NCBI RefSeq assembly: GCF_031127905.1 | Contig: NZ_JARXIC010000001.1 | Location: 62,001-126,000 of the forward strand | Direction: 5' to 3' | Origin: Thalassobacterium sedimentorum | GTDB lineage: Bacteria > Verrucomicrobiota > Verrucomicrobiia > Opitutales > Coraliomargaritaceae | DNA: 64,000 nucleotides | Shown here: piece by piece, positions 44,321-54,148 of the stretch | Numbering within the stretch: position 1 is the first letter of the stretch | How the letters are laid out: every line of letters starts with the position of its first letter | Position numbers and translations under genes: made by a program | The notes under the pieces: model-generated | Told to the model about the DNA's origin: nothing | What the model saw: only the letters and a program-made list of their open reading frames with translations | Database searches by the model: none

Positions 44321-45226
44321 CTACTCAGGAATCTCAGCAAATTCAGACATCGGCGTGACCACCAATGTCTTGTCTATACGTTTGGCGAACCCTGCGAGCA
44401 CCTTACCGGGACCACATTCGTAAAATTGACTAATTCCATTATCAGCAGCCATATTACGCAAATTATCTTCAAAGCGCACAGAAGAGACGACTTGACTAAC
44501 CAATGCATCCTTAATTGCCTGCGGATCACTAATTTGCTGCCCAGTTACGTTGGTGTAGCAAATCAACTCAGGTGCTTTAAAATCAAAGTCTTGAATAAAG
44601 TCTGCAAAGGCATCACGTGCCGAAACCATTAATTTACTATGATAAGCCCCCGCCACATTTAATGGCTTGCAGAGTTTGAAGCGCCCCTTGGATGCGGCAA
44701 CAGCTTCAAGCACCTTCGCATTGTCCCCCGAAATCACGATCTGTCCGGGACAATTTAAATTCGCAATTTCAATGTCGAATTCAGCGCAAAAACTTTGCAC
44801 ATCTTCGGGCTTGCCACCAATCACCGCCGCCATGCCCCCTTTAGTCGCATCGCAGGCCAATTGCATCAGGCGCCCACGTTCGGCCACCAAGCGTAAGCCC
44901 GTCGCGAAGTCATAGACTCCAGCAGCTGCCAGGGCTGTGAGCTCACCCAAACTCAGACCGCAAGCCGCCTGTAAATCTTGCAACTGACCGCGCTCCTTCA
45001 AAATGCTAAAGAGCACATAGCCCTGCACATAGAGTGCCGGCTGGCAAACCTTGGTTTCAGTCAGAGCCTCATCTGGCCCCTCGAAACAAAGCGACTTCAA
45101 ATCCCAACCTAATACCTCATTTGCTTCGTCGTAGAGCGCTTTCGCGATCTCCGAGTTCTCGTAAAGCGAACGCCCCATGCCGACCGTTTGCGCGCCTTGT
45201 CCGGAAAAAAGAATACCTGTTGCCAT
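44321..45226 (-). CDS. fabD: Malonyl-CoA:ACP transacylase
   Basis: FabD loads malonate onto acyl carrier protein to start each round of fatty acid elongation. From ATG 45226 it has 301 residues; the frame extends to 45289, but ATGILFSGQGAQTVGMG is the known N-terminus. The nucleophile Ser is at position 92 in GLSLGE (most homologues have GHSLGE; the His-to-Leu change lies outside the catalytic pair), and the catalytic His is in AGAYHSKLM (about 200). Other conserved parts are TKVCQPALYVQG and YECGPGKVLAGFAKRI. It precedes mpl by 6 bp; the other fab genes are elsewhere. Confidence 0.96.
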   Translation of the reverse strand: MATGILFSGQGAQTVGMGRSLYENSEIAKALYDEANEVLGWDLKSLCFEGPDEALTETKVCQPALYVQGYVLFSILKERGQLQDLQAACGLSLGELTALAAAGVYDFATGLRLVAERGRLMQLACDATKGGMAAVIGGKPEDVQSFCAEFDIEIANLNCPGQIVISGDNAKVLEAVAASKGRFKLCKPLNVAGAYHSKLMVSARDAFADFIQDFDFKAPELICYTNVTGQQISDPQAIKDALVSQVVSSVRFEDNLRNMAADNGISQFYECGPGKVLAGFAKRIDKTLVVTPMSEFAEIPE

Positions 45227-45429
45227 AATATAATAAGATTCAAATGAGATGAAACCCGCATTATTTGCGCTGCAACGCTCGAGAATCAACTAGAAAGCGC
45301 AATTGAGTGCTATGATGACACTGCACTGGCAACTACATTTGGACACGTCGATGCGCTGGCGGACGCATGTTGTAGCGGAGAGACAGCGATCGGCTTGCTT
45401 TTTGCCAACAAGCTTGAACATTCTCCCCC
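45227..45429. promoter_or_regulatory. Divergent spacer between fabD and the DUF5069 gene
   Basis: About 200 bp without a gene, holding promoters for fabD-mpl (minus) and for the DUF5069 gene (plus). I see no recognisable operator. Confidence 0.35.
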
Positions 45430-45870
45430 ATGACTCAAGCAACACAGAAACCGCTCTCTCCCTACTCTGAAATACGTGGCATGCTCTATTTTCCGCGCAT
45501 GCTGGATAAAATCCGTAAACACGCGGCCTCGCAGCTACACGATGATTTTCACAAAAGCTTGGGTGTGGCCTTGGATGGACGCTGCTGCGCCTATCTGCGT
45601 GTCGCCTACCCCGACTTGGTGAAGCGCACTTTAGAGGGCGACAGCGACGAAGCCATCTTTGACTGGTGCCAGGAAAACGGCCGACAACTAGACGAAGTCG
45701 ACGTATTTATTTGGAATGAATATGCGCGCAAGATCGGCTGGAACGACGCCCGCAGTGAAGCACTGAAAGGCTATAAGTCAGACAGCGGCATTCGCCACCG
45801 TGAAGACATACATACGATGTTTGACTACATGGAGGTCGACGAAGGCCGCGACGGCATCCAGATCGCATAG
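45430..45870 (+). CDS. DUF5069 family protein
   Basis: A 146-residue protein fitting DUF5069, a family common in Verrucomicrobiota and Planctomycetota: an N-terminal MLYFPRMLDKIRKHAASQL block, DFHKSLGVALDGRCCAYLRV, then a DEAIFDWCQENGRQL stretch and a C-terminal EVDEGRDG end. It is soluble, without signal peptide or membrane helix. Function is unknown; it has no known catalytic motif. It converges with the giant gene, leaving nine bases between stops. Codon use is like its neighbours. Confidence 0.88.
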   Translation: MTQATQKPLSPYSEIRGMLYFPRMLDKIRKHAASQLHDDFHKSLGVALDGRCCAYLRVAYPDLVKRTLEGDSDEAIFDWCQENGRQLDEVDVFIWNEYARKIGWNDARSEALKGYKSDSGIRHREDIHTMFDYMEVDEGRDGIQIA

Positions 45871-45879
45871 GCACACTGC

Positions 45880-48800
45880 CTAGTCGACCTCCACCGCCCA
45901 CTTGTAGAACTGCTTATCGGTGTTCATTTGTATCGTGCGCTCAAAGGCATCTCCGAGTTCGATCCAGTCGCCGGATGACAGGTCATCGTTGCTCCAGAGT
46001 TGGATGCGGAAATGCAAGTCACCCTCGGCATCGGGTACAATTAATGTCTGCTCATAGTTCAAACCTCCCAGTGCACTGAGTGGATACAGCCCGGCTGCAG
46101 CTTGGAGTTCGCTGTGCGTGCGAATCAAGTCGAGCACACTGTCACTTAGCTCGGTATCGGCAATCAATGGATCGAGGCCAGCCGCGAGCTCGGCTCCGTC
46201 GTTGAAGAGATCGCCGTCGGTATCCGTCATCAGCGCGTTCGTGCCTAGTATTTGCTCCGCCGCATTGTCGAGTCCATCGCCGTCCAGATCCTGGCTCGCG
46301 GTGTAAACGAGGCTGCCAAATTGCTCCATTTCCCAAGCATCCACCAATCCGTCGTCATCGCTATCTACGACATCTGTGATCAGGGCAAAGTCGCCTTGGT
46401 AATCAAGGCGCGCCCAGACTTGTTGATTGTCCAAATCGATCCCCCAGCTGCCCACGCTGTCTTCAGCGGTGGGAGCTCGCATGAGGGGCGCCTCTGCTGC
46501 GAGTTCGAGAGTGGCCGAAACCGCGGGTAGCCAATCACCGGCATCGCTGTCTGCGGTATCGGCATCCAGGAAGGCGGCGATACGTAGCGACTGAATCTCC
46601 AGTGCGGATAAACGGCTGGCATCGTAGCTCAGCTTGATGGTGTAGGCGTCGCAACGATTGCGGCCAGGGGCCTCACGCATGCCATTTAGACTCACGATAT
46701 CGGAAACGACTTTGCTCTCGCCGGCATCATACCAGTCATCGCGAGACCACCAACCGGTAGTGATATTACGATATTGTCCAAAACTGGTGCTTCCATAGCT
46801 GTGCACGGTTTCATCGCTATTAACACCATCGACCACTTCGACACTTGTTCCGATAAAGCCATCATCCAGTGGCGCACGGTCTTGAATATTACGATCATTG
46901 TAGTTCTCCCCGGAAGCGACGGTGAACTGCAATCCATTTCGGGAATAGGTATACGCATCCCAGACCGACCAGTCATCAAAAGTGCCATGGCCATCCGTGT
47001 CGGGCGACATATAAGTCTGCACCCAAACAAAGGGTCCGTTGATCTCGACAAGCAGGTAGGCAATCGGCCGCCCGGCGATCGTCGTGCTATCGATCAGGCA
47101 GTTCAAGTGTTGATCCTCGGCCGGACTACGGCTGATCGAGTAAAATTTCTCCGAAGCGGAGCCACAGGTAAAATCAAACATGTAAGGCTTATTACCATCA
47201 TCCAGGCTAACCGCGACCGAGCGGTCGTAGATATGATTGTGGCCACTAAACCAACCATCGACTTGTGAGGCTTTGCCAGCTTCCAAATACGGTTGCGGGC
47301 TATCGACGTATTCCGTCATCGCGGGGTGCGATGCCACAGAGAACAAGCCTGGGTGAGAATAGCCGAAGATGTGCGCATAGGGATTCGCCGCGCGTATTTC
47401 AGCAAATTTCTCAGCCACCCAATCGGAGTAATTGTCCGAGCTACCACCGTTCCAGAGGTCCAGCGAGACGAAGTAAGTGTCCTGCCCTGCATCCAAGACA
47501 TAACTGAAGTTATTTGGATTGGGCGATGCCTCACTGCCGCCGGGCACATCGCTCGGATCGACCACGGCCCCCTCACCTTCGAACAGATATGGGAAGGCGG
47601 CCTGCCACGCGGCTTCTCCCTCGGAGGTGGGCAAGTATGCGTTGGCATCGTGGTTGCCACGCACGGGATAGAAGCCGATCCCATTCTCCAGTAATGGAGT
47701 GGCCAGCACTTCTTTTAAATACTCCAACTCGGTCAACTTGGCATCGCCGCCCGAGTAACCATCGGTCACATCGCCAACGTGAATCGCAAATTCGGGCGCT
47801 TGCGCAATCAACTCACGTGCGATGGCGGAAGCCTCATCGGTCGGCACTCCCAGCGTGCTGCCCTGGGTATCGGGAATCACTGCAAAGCGTAGTGCCAGCT
47901 CACTGCCGGGCATGGCGGCGCGAGCCAACTCAGCCGGCTCTTCCACCATGATTTCTAGAATCACAGTAGTGGTGCCTTCGTCATTGTCGGTGACAGAAAT
48001 CACAAAGGTATTGAGACCAAAATGGCTGGCACTAGGCGTGCCACTCAGGCTGCCGTCGGCATGCACGATCAACCAATCCGGTCCACTGACTTTGGCAAAA
48101 TACATGGTATCGCCATCGGCATCACTGGCGTATTCGGCCACGCTGGCGGCGTAATCGCTGCCAGCGAGCGCATGGGCCGTTTCGATATGTTCACTCTCGA
48201 AAACAGGCGCATAGGGATGCAGGTCGGAGAGCAAGTTCATCCACAAGTCGAAACCGATGTCGGAGCTAAAGCCGTCGCGGTTATGAATCTCTACTGCGAG
48301 CACATTTTCGCCCTCGACCAGTGCATCGCTAGCCACACTGAATTCATAGAAGGTGCTCTCGGCCGCTCCGTCGGTGATGCTACTGGAGAAGGTCTCCGAG
48401 CTGATCTCACCGGCGGGCATGTTATCGCGAATGATTTCGATCCCATTGAGGTAGACGATCACGCCGTCATCGCGCAATACGCCGAACTCAAGCTCACGAA
48501 CGCCTTCCAGATCTTCCAGCACGAAGGCTTTACGGAAGTAGTATGTAATGTGCTTATCGTTGCTATCGGAGCCGTAGCTGAGCGTGGTGACTTCGTTGGA
48601 GTCGCCATAGCCGAACTTCGCGGGTCCTTGCGCCCAGGTGCTGTCGTCAAAAGCAGCGGCGCGCCATGCTGTGCCGGCATCGCTCCCATCATCAAGATAG
48701 GCCCAGTCGGCACCGGCGGTGATAATGGACTCACTCACCTTTGGAGTATTGTCCGATTCCAGGATGGCAGTCGCTTGCAGATTGAAGCTTAAGTCGGAAC

Positions 48801-51800
48801 TGCTGGCGTCGCTATTATGTAGTTCGACGGCCAATACATTTGTTCCAGTCACCAGCGCATCTGCGGCAACACTGAACTCGAAGTAAGTGCTTTCATCATC
48901 CCCACCCAGTGCAGAGGAAGCATAGGTCTGATAATTAACAGCGCCGCTAGGCATATTGTCGCGCAACAGCTCCTGCCCATTGAGATAAATGATCACACCA
49001 TCATCCCGCAGCACTTCGATTAAGATCCCTTCGATCCCAGCGAGCGAGTCGAGCTCGAAGGCCTTTCGGAAGTAGGTGGTCGGATGCTTGTTGGCAACAT
49101 CTGTGCCATAGCTGAGAACTGTGGCCTCGTCACCGTCTCCATAGCCGAACTCAGCCGTGCCGGTGGACCATGCACTGTCGTCAAAGTCGCTCGCTGTCCA
49201 GTCAGTGCCCTGATCGGATCCGTCATCGAGATACAACCACTGCGCATCTTTTTCAACAAATGGGGCTAATTCTGACGGGACGGTCTCGTCGTTGGCATAC
49301 GCGCTCACCTCTTCGGCACTCAGGCTGGCGGAGAAAACACGTAGCTCATCGATCAAACCATTAAAGCCATAGTCACTACTGACCGACATGTTGCCGATGC
49401 GGAAGGGACGTTCTGCAGACAGCGTGCTTTGCAACGTATCAATCGTCACCGCGCGCTCGGCCACCAGTTGCCCGTTGACATACAGCAACACGGATTCACC
49501 GGGAACAAAAACCCCCGCAACATGCACCCAACCATCGGTGCCCTCGCTGGAGCGCACGGATAGGTTCACCGTATCGGTGGCGGTATACCCCACTCCGGCG
49601 GCAGTCACCTGAAAGCTTAATTGCTGGGTGTTCGAATGCGTCGTCTTCAAGACGTATTGATCATTGGCCGCGCCGCCTGATTGATCGATACCGGCAATCA
49701 CACCATAGCTGCTGACACCTTCCGGTTTCACCCAGGCGGACACACTGACCGCACCGGTCAAGTTAAGCGCCTCGGGAGTGCCCACCAGCACTTGATCCTC
49801 ACTGTTACCGGAAAAGCGGATCGCACCGTTGCGGTGCCCCACACTCTCCCATGCGGCAGACGCCTGCAAGGTGCCTGAAATCCCATTACCGGAAAAATCT
49901 CCAGCACTGGTTCCGGAACCTTCATCGAAGGGCCAGTAGGCGACTAATCCCGCAGCTTCACCTTCGATCGGCTCAGCGGCTTCGGTCTGGGCACTCGCCT
50001 CCGCGGACCATTCTGTCTGACGCCCTCCGCTCACACCGGAAATACGATAGCTGTAACTGGTATTGGGAGCCAGTCCGCTGTCATTGTAACTCGTGGCATC
50101 TCCTGCGAGTGCGCTGCTCACCACGAGGTAGTCACCTGAGCCGACTCGACGCTCCAGGATCAAATTATCATAGCTGGCGGAATCCAGATCCCAAGTGAGC
50201 GAAATACTGGATGTATCTTCAGCATTCGCAGTCAAATCAAGAATCGAACCGCTTATGTATCCCAACTCGACACTTGCCAAATCGGACCACTCAGAAAAGG
50301 CATCGGCAATGGTCAATGACCGGATACGGTAACTGTAAGTCACTCCGCTAACAACTTCGGTATCTAAATAGCTGATACTATCCGCCGCAAGTATTGCGAC
50401 TGTCGCGTAGCCGGCATTCTCACCGGACGCACGACGCTGGATCTCCAAACTCTCCACCTCAGTATCTGTCAGCGCCGACCATGTCAGGCTCACACCGGCA
50501 CCGCCATCACCGGCACTAAAGTCTGCCGGCACTTCCAAATCTGCATTGGCCAATTGTGGGAAGTAGAGAGTGCGATTTGGCTCGCGGCCCTCCCCCTTGA
50601 CCTCGATGCGGTCCGTCCAAATCTCAATTTCGGCATAGGCAGTGGTGTCAGCGGTTTCCACCATACCTTCCAAATTTATAAAGTGTATATCACCACTCTG
50701 TCCGTAAGCACCCGAATGGTTATGCCCATTCATCCATGCGCGGATGTTGGAATAGTCCGCCAAGAGTGTCAGCAACTCACTGGCCTGAGGACTGATGTGG
50801 GCTGTGCCGGGAGGATAGACCGGATAGTGATCAAAAATGATGACCGGCTCTGAATTTTCCAGCGCGGCATCGAGTCCGTCGCGCAACCAGGCCAATTGCT
50901 CTGCGCTGTGGATACCGTAGCCCGCATCGTTACCATCGAGCACGAAGAAGCGCCAGCCCTCGACGACGAAGGTATAATAATTGGAGGGTATCTTAAGGGC
51001 TTCCACAACATCCTCCAAAGTGTGACTGCCAACCGCTAAGTCGTGATTACCGACGACTTGATAGCTGGGGTGAACCAGGTCATCCCAGATTTCCATCATC
51101 GGCTCGAAACTCTCAAAGTAGTTATCAATAAAATCTCCCAGGCAAATGACGAACTCCAGATCGCGCGTATTGAAGTCCTCCACCATCACCGGCAACTTCG
51201 TCAGACTGTTGCGATAATAACGCGAACCGGCTGGATCCGAATCTTTATATTGCGGGTCCGCCACAGCACCAAAAGAAAAGAGATAAGTGCCCTCTGCAGG
51301 CGACGTTCCATCGCGATCTGCAAGCTGGATAAGTTCGCTGGCATCGAGCCCGACATTATAAATCGCAACTTGATCGATGGCTCCATTAAAACCATAGCCT
51401 GAGCTTTCTGTCATGTTACCGATGCGAAACGGCACCGCCTCACTCAGGGTGCTTTGCATGCTCTCCAAGGACGTCGCTTTCTGAGCGACTTCAACACCGT
51501 CGATATAGAGCAGCAGTTCTTCACCCGGCAGGAACACGCCAGCCACATGAATCCAACCATCCTCACTGGCAGAGGCACGATCGACGATTGATTGGGTATC
51601 ACTCACCGATACCGCGCTGCCCCCGGCACCGGTCACTTGAAAGCTGAGATAACTGCTAGTCGCCCCCGTCGTTTTCAATACGTATTGGTCATTACTCGCA
51701 CCACCGGACTGATCAATGCCGGCAATCACTCCATAACTGCTCATGCCATCGGGATGCACCCAAGCGGCAACCGTTACAGCGCCTGTGATATTCAAGGCAT

Positions 51801-52737
51801 CCGGAGCTCCAAGTAGCAACTGACTATCATCGTCATTGACGATCTGTAGCGCACTGCCCTCGACACCATCCACCCAACTCGCACTACCCGTAAGCGTGCC
51901 GATCAAATCATTTTCCGAATCAGTCGCAGTCGTGCCCGTGCCCTCATCAAAGTCCCAATAAGCGACGCGGCCGGACGCTTCACTCACGGGGTCTTCCAGA
52001 GCCGTGCCGGGCGCGGCGTGCAACTCAGCCACCGCAGTGCTGCTGATCGCGTAATCGTAAAGCTGCACATCATCGACAGCACCGTCCAAATAATAGGAAG
52101 TCGCCGTCGTCGTCATCGCTCCGATTTTAAAAGGCGCGACATCGATTTTTGACTGCAATTGTGCCGGCACATTAGTGTTTTCAGCCATCAATGAGCCATC
52201 CACATATAAACGTGCAAACTCGCCCGCTTGATACACCCCAACCAAGTGGATCCAGCCGTCGGCCGATGCTTCAGACAGATTTTTAAAAGTATCGGTCGAG
52301 TGTAAGGTGGCCGAACTGCCGCCCTCCCCGGTCACCTGAAAAATGATACGACCATCGCCCGAAGAAGCGGTTTTCAAGACAAACTGATCATTCGCAGTGC
52401 CGCCCGAGCTGTCGATTCCGGCAAAGATACCATAATTAGTGATGTCATTGTATTTCGCCCACACCGAAAGCGTCAACGAGCCCTGCAGGTTCAATGCATC
52501 CGAATCAAATTCAATGTAGTCACCCGATACGCCGGGGAAAACGGCCGCATTACCGGCCTTGCCGGCCCCCCAAGCAATCGAACCGGTCAGCTCACCATCG
52601 ATCCCTGCGCCACTGGCATCGGCAGCCACAGTGCCCGATGTTTCGTCCAGTTTCCAATGCGCCACCAGCCCCGCAGTGCTGGCGCTCGCAAGCGCAGTAC
52701 AGAAGCTGCCAATTAAATATAGTTTTTTGAAATTCAT
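45880..52737 (-). CDS. Giant secreted protein with three LamG and two metallophosphoesterase domains
   Basis: 2285 residues from ATG 52737 (signal peptide NFKKLYLIGSFCTALASAS). Numbered from the longer frame start at 52767, approximate domains are: LamG 30-255 and 265-490; metallophosphoesterase 1 at 495-735 (FGAVADPQY, GDFID ~543, GNHD ~572, NGHNHSG ~680), resembling Mn-dependent ADP-ribose/CDP-alcohol diphosphatases; two fibronectin III 742-930; LamG 940-1160; twin jelly-roll-like domains beginning near 1166 and 1347 (both WxYLDDGSD, then FxxExFGYGD-type blocks); a cadherin/Ig-like domain 1522-1610; metallophosphoesterase 2 at 1620-1900 (PDTQG, HVGDVTDG ~1664, GNHD ~1703, SGHNH ~1840); Asp-rich calcium-binding repeats 2132-2200; and a C-terminal beta part. 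It is an exoprotein that may bind polysaccharide and cleave phosphodiesters; no anchor or PEP-CTERM sorting signal is seen. It is intact. Confidence 0.9.
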   Translation of the reverse strand: MNFKKLYLIGSFCTALASASTAGLVAHWKLDETSGTVAADASGAGIDGELTGSIAWGAGKAGNAAVFPGVSGDYIEFDSDALNLQGSLTLSVWAKYNDITNYGIFAGIDSSGGTANDQFVLKTASSGDGRIIFQVTGEGGSSATLHSTDTFKNLSEASADGWIHLVGVYQAGEFARLYVDGSLMAENTNVPAQLQSKIDVAPFKIGAMTTTATSYYLDGAVDDVQLYDYAISSTAVAELHAAPGTALEDPVSEASGRVAYWDFDEGTGTTATDSENDLIGTLTGSASWVDGVEGSALQIVNDDDSQLLLGAPDALNITGAVTVAAWVHPDGMSSYGVIAGIDQSGGASNDQYVLKTTGATSSYLSFQVTGAGGSAVSVSDTQSIVDRASASEDGWIHVAGVFLPGEELLLYIDGVEVAQKATSLESMQSTLSEAVPFRIGNMTESSGYGFNGAIDQVAIYNVGLDASELIQLADRDGTSPAEGTYLFSFGAVADPQYKDSDPAGSRYYRNSLTKLPVMVEDFNTRDLEFVICLGDFIDNYFESFEPMMEIWDDLVHPSYQVVGNHDLAVGSHTLEDVVEALKIPSNYYTFVVEGWRFFVLDGNDAGYGIHSAEQLAWLRDGLDAALENSEPVIIFDHYPVYPPGTAHISPQASELLTLLADYSNIRAWMNGHNHSGAYGQSGDIHFINLEGMVETADTTAYAEIEIWTDRIEVKGEGREPNRTLYFPQLANADLEVPADFSAGDGGAGVSLTWSALTDTEVESLEIQRRASGENAGYATVAILAADSISYLDTEVVSGVTYSYRIRSLTIADAFSEWSDLASVELGYISGSILDLTANAEDTSSISLTWDLDSASYDNLILERRVGSGDYLVVSSALAGDATSYNDSGLAPNTSYSYRISGVSGGRQTEWSAEASAQTEAAEPIEGEAAGLVAYWPFDEGSGTSAGDFSGNGISGTLQASAAWESVGHRNGAIRFSGNSEDQVLVGTPEALNLTGAVSVSAWVKPEGVSSYGVIAGIDQSGGAANDQYVLKTTHSNTQQLSFQVTAAGVGYTATDTVNLSVRSSEGTDGWVHVAGVFVPGESVLLYVNGQLVAERAVTIDTLQSTLSAERPFRIGNMSVSSDYGFNGLIDELRVFSASLSAEEVSAYANDETVPSELAPFVEKDAQWLYLDDGSDQGTDWTASDFDDSAWSTGTAEFGYGDGDEATVLSYGTDVANKHPTTYFRKAFELDSLAGIEGILIEVLRDDGVIIYLNGQELLRDNMPSGAVNYQTYASSALGGDDESTYFEFSVAADALVTGTNVLAVELHNSDASSSDLSFNLQATAILESDNTPKVSESIITAGADWAYLDDGSDAGTAWRAAAFDDSTWAQGPAKFGYGDSNEVTTLSYGSDSNDKHITYYFRKAFVLEDLEGVRELEFGVLRDDGVIVYLNGIEIIRDNMPAGEISSETFSSSITDGAAESTFYEFSVASDALVEGENVLAVEIHNRDGFSSDIGFDLWMNLLSDLHPYAPVFESEHIETAHALAGSDYAASVAEYASDADGDTMYFAKVSGPDWLIVHADGSLSGTPSASHFGLNTFVISVTDNDEGTTTVILEIMVEEPAELARAAMPGSELALRFAVIPDTQGSTLGVPTDEASAIARELIAQAPEFAIHVGDVTDGYSGGDAKLTELEYLKEVLATPLLENGIGFYPVRGNHDANAYLPTSEGEAAWQAAFPYLFEGEGAVVDPSDVPGGSEASPNPNNFSYVLDAGQDTYFVSLDLWNGGSSDNYSDWVAEKFAEIRAANPYAHIFGYSHPGLFSVASHPAMTEYVDSPQPYLEAGKASQVDGWFSGHNHIYDRSVAVSLDDGNKPYMFDFTCGSASEKFYSISRSPAEDQHLNCLIDSTTIAGRPIAYLLVEINGPFVWVQTYMSPDTDGHGTFDDWSVWDAYTYSRNGLQFTVASGENYNDRNIQDRAPLDDGFIGTSVEVVDGVNSDETVHSYGSTSFGQYRNITTGWWSRDDWYDAGESKVVSDIVSLNGMREAPGRNRCDAYTIKLSYDASRLSALEIQSLRIAAFLDADTADSDAGDWLPAVSATLELAAEAPLMRAPTAEDSVGSWGIDLDNQQVWARLDYQGDFALITDVVDSDDDGLVDAWEMEQFGSLVYTASQDLDGDGLDNAAEQILGTNALMTDTDGDLFNDGAELAAGLDPLIADTELSDSVLDLIRTHSELQAAAGLYPLSALGGLNYEQTLIVPDAEGDLHFRIQLWSNDDLSSGDWIELGDAFERTIQMNTDKQFYKWAVEVD

Positions 52738-53281
52738 CTTATATGCCTCGAATGAAATGCTCTTCACAAAATTGTCGGATGCTCACGGAAGCTGCCCGCA
52801 AACATCAAAGCCGCGATCAATGAAGTGGAGAATCTACAAGTCAAACACTGGGACATAAGCTTAACCAAGGTCACGAATCGCGACATTTGACCGGTTTTCT
52901 TCACATTGCAGACGCAGCTTTCACATAAGATTTTCCAACGCCTTAATATCGCTCGTATCAGGAGGCATCCATTCTAACGTCAATAACGACCGTCAGTTGC
53001 ATAACAAAATATTCAGTAGATTTTGATTAAGGAAAGATACAATCAAAGCAGGACATAGATTAGGCAAAGCAGGTCTTTAAAGATGAATTATGCATGATTC
53101 CAGATCCGTTCGACTCATCGTAAATGAAATGTAACAAATCACTCAAATCAGTTGATGCCCCGGATTCACGCCTGCAATGACCGGATTCACGAGCTGGCAA
53201 GCGTCCAATGATGCAGCTGCCACAGATATGCCCCGTCACACACTGTAATTTGTGTAGATTCCTGCTTTTTTAGCGTGGCAT
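52738..53281. promoter_or_regulatory. Intergenic region before cysE
   Basis: 544 bp without a gene. It holds the promoter of the giant exoprotein gene (minus) and of cysE (plus). A direct repeat ccggattcacg occurs at 53160-53170 and 53181-53191, two helical turns apart, 91-122 bp before cysE. I see no small gene, tRNA or riboswitch here. Confidence 0.5.
53160..53191 (+). repeat. 11-bp direct repeat upstream of cysE
   Basis: Two identical copies of ccggattcacg with a 21-bp period lie about 100 bp upstream of cysE. The even spacing of two helical turns is what dimeric or paired activators show, so it is a candidate control element of cysE; no regulator is known. Confidence 0.4.
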
Positions 53282-54100
53282 ATGGACGACTTCTCTCTAA
53301 CTATTTGCGAATTTATGCAAGCTATCGACTTAGACGCCCACTGGAACGAAATACGACGTCACGCCCATGACATCGTGGAGCGCGAACCTGCGCTCACGAC
53401 TTTACTCAACGAAACGGTGCTCCACCGCGGATCTTTTGCGGAATGCCTGACCTTCCGCCTGACGCGCAAGCTGGTGAACCATTCGGCGTCGATTGAGGTG
53501 CTGCATGATACCTTCATGGAAGCTTTCCTGCATCAGCCGGCCATTTTACAACATGTGGCCTGCGATATGATTGCAGTCAACGAGCGCGACCCAGCCTGCC
53601 CCAACGTGCTCACCCCCCTGCTCTACTTCAAAGGCTTGCAAGCTCTGATCTGCTACCGAGTCGCTCACTACTTGTGGAATCAAAAGCGCACTGAATTTGC
53701 GCTCTACCTCCAAAGCCTGATTTCGGAGACTTTCGCAGTCGACATCCACCCCGCAGCCAAGATCGGCTGCGGCATTTTACTGGACCACGCCACCAGCTTT
53801 GTGGCTGGCGAAACCACAGTCATCGAAAGCAATGTATCTATCCTGCACGAGGTCACACTCGGGGGCACCGGCAAAGAACGCGGCGATCGTCACCCCAAGG
53901 TGCGCACTGGTGTGCTACTCGGGGCCGGAGCCAAAATTCTGGGCAATGTGGAGATTGGCGAAGGCGCCAAGGTCGGTGCAGGCAGCGTCGTGCTTAAAGA
54001 TGTGCCCCCACACACCAGCGTCGCCGGCGTGCCGGCACAAGTCATCGGCCAGGCCTCCGAAGTCTGCCCGGCACTCGGAATGTGCCATAAACTGGACTAA
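53282..54100 (+). CDS. cysE: Serine O-acetyltransferase
   Basis: CysE acetylates serine with acetyl-CoA, the first step of cysteine synthesis. 272 residues: an N-terminal helical domain (about 15-140) and a left-handed parallel beta helix of hexapeptide repeats (about 150-250). The catalytic His sits in LLDHATSFVAGETTVI, followed by HEVTLGGTG, where the second catalytic His is found, and KERGDRHPKV, all standard. The C-terminus is the usual GVPAQVIG tail with a short extension. A further ATG at codon 13 fits the family N-terminus, so the protein could be twelve residues shorter. It is transcribed 48 bp before a cation antiporter gene. Confidence 0.95.
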   Translation: MDDFSLTICEFMQAIDLDAHWNEIRRHAHDIVEREPALTTLLNETVLHRGSFAECLTFRLTRKLVNHSASIEVLHDTFMEAFLHQPAILQHVACDMIAVNERDPACPNVLTPLLYFKGLQALICYRVAHYLWNQKRTEFALYLQSLISETFAVDIHPAAKIGCGILLDHATSFVAGETTVIESNVSILHEVTLGGTGKERGDRHPKVRTGVLLGAGAKILGNVEIGEGAKVGAGSVVLKDVPPHTSVAGVPAQVIGQASEVCPALGMCHKLD

Positions 54101-54148
54101 TCTAGACAAAGCTAGACAAACGGTGAACCCGATATAAACACACAACCA

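Noticed and set aside
48022-48792. A 256-codon open frame on the plus strand within the giant gene
   Set aside because: It mirrors the opposite strand of a domain-rich real gene; the translation has no recognisable motif. Several similar frames occur along 46-52 kb for the same reason.
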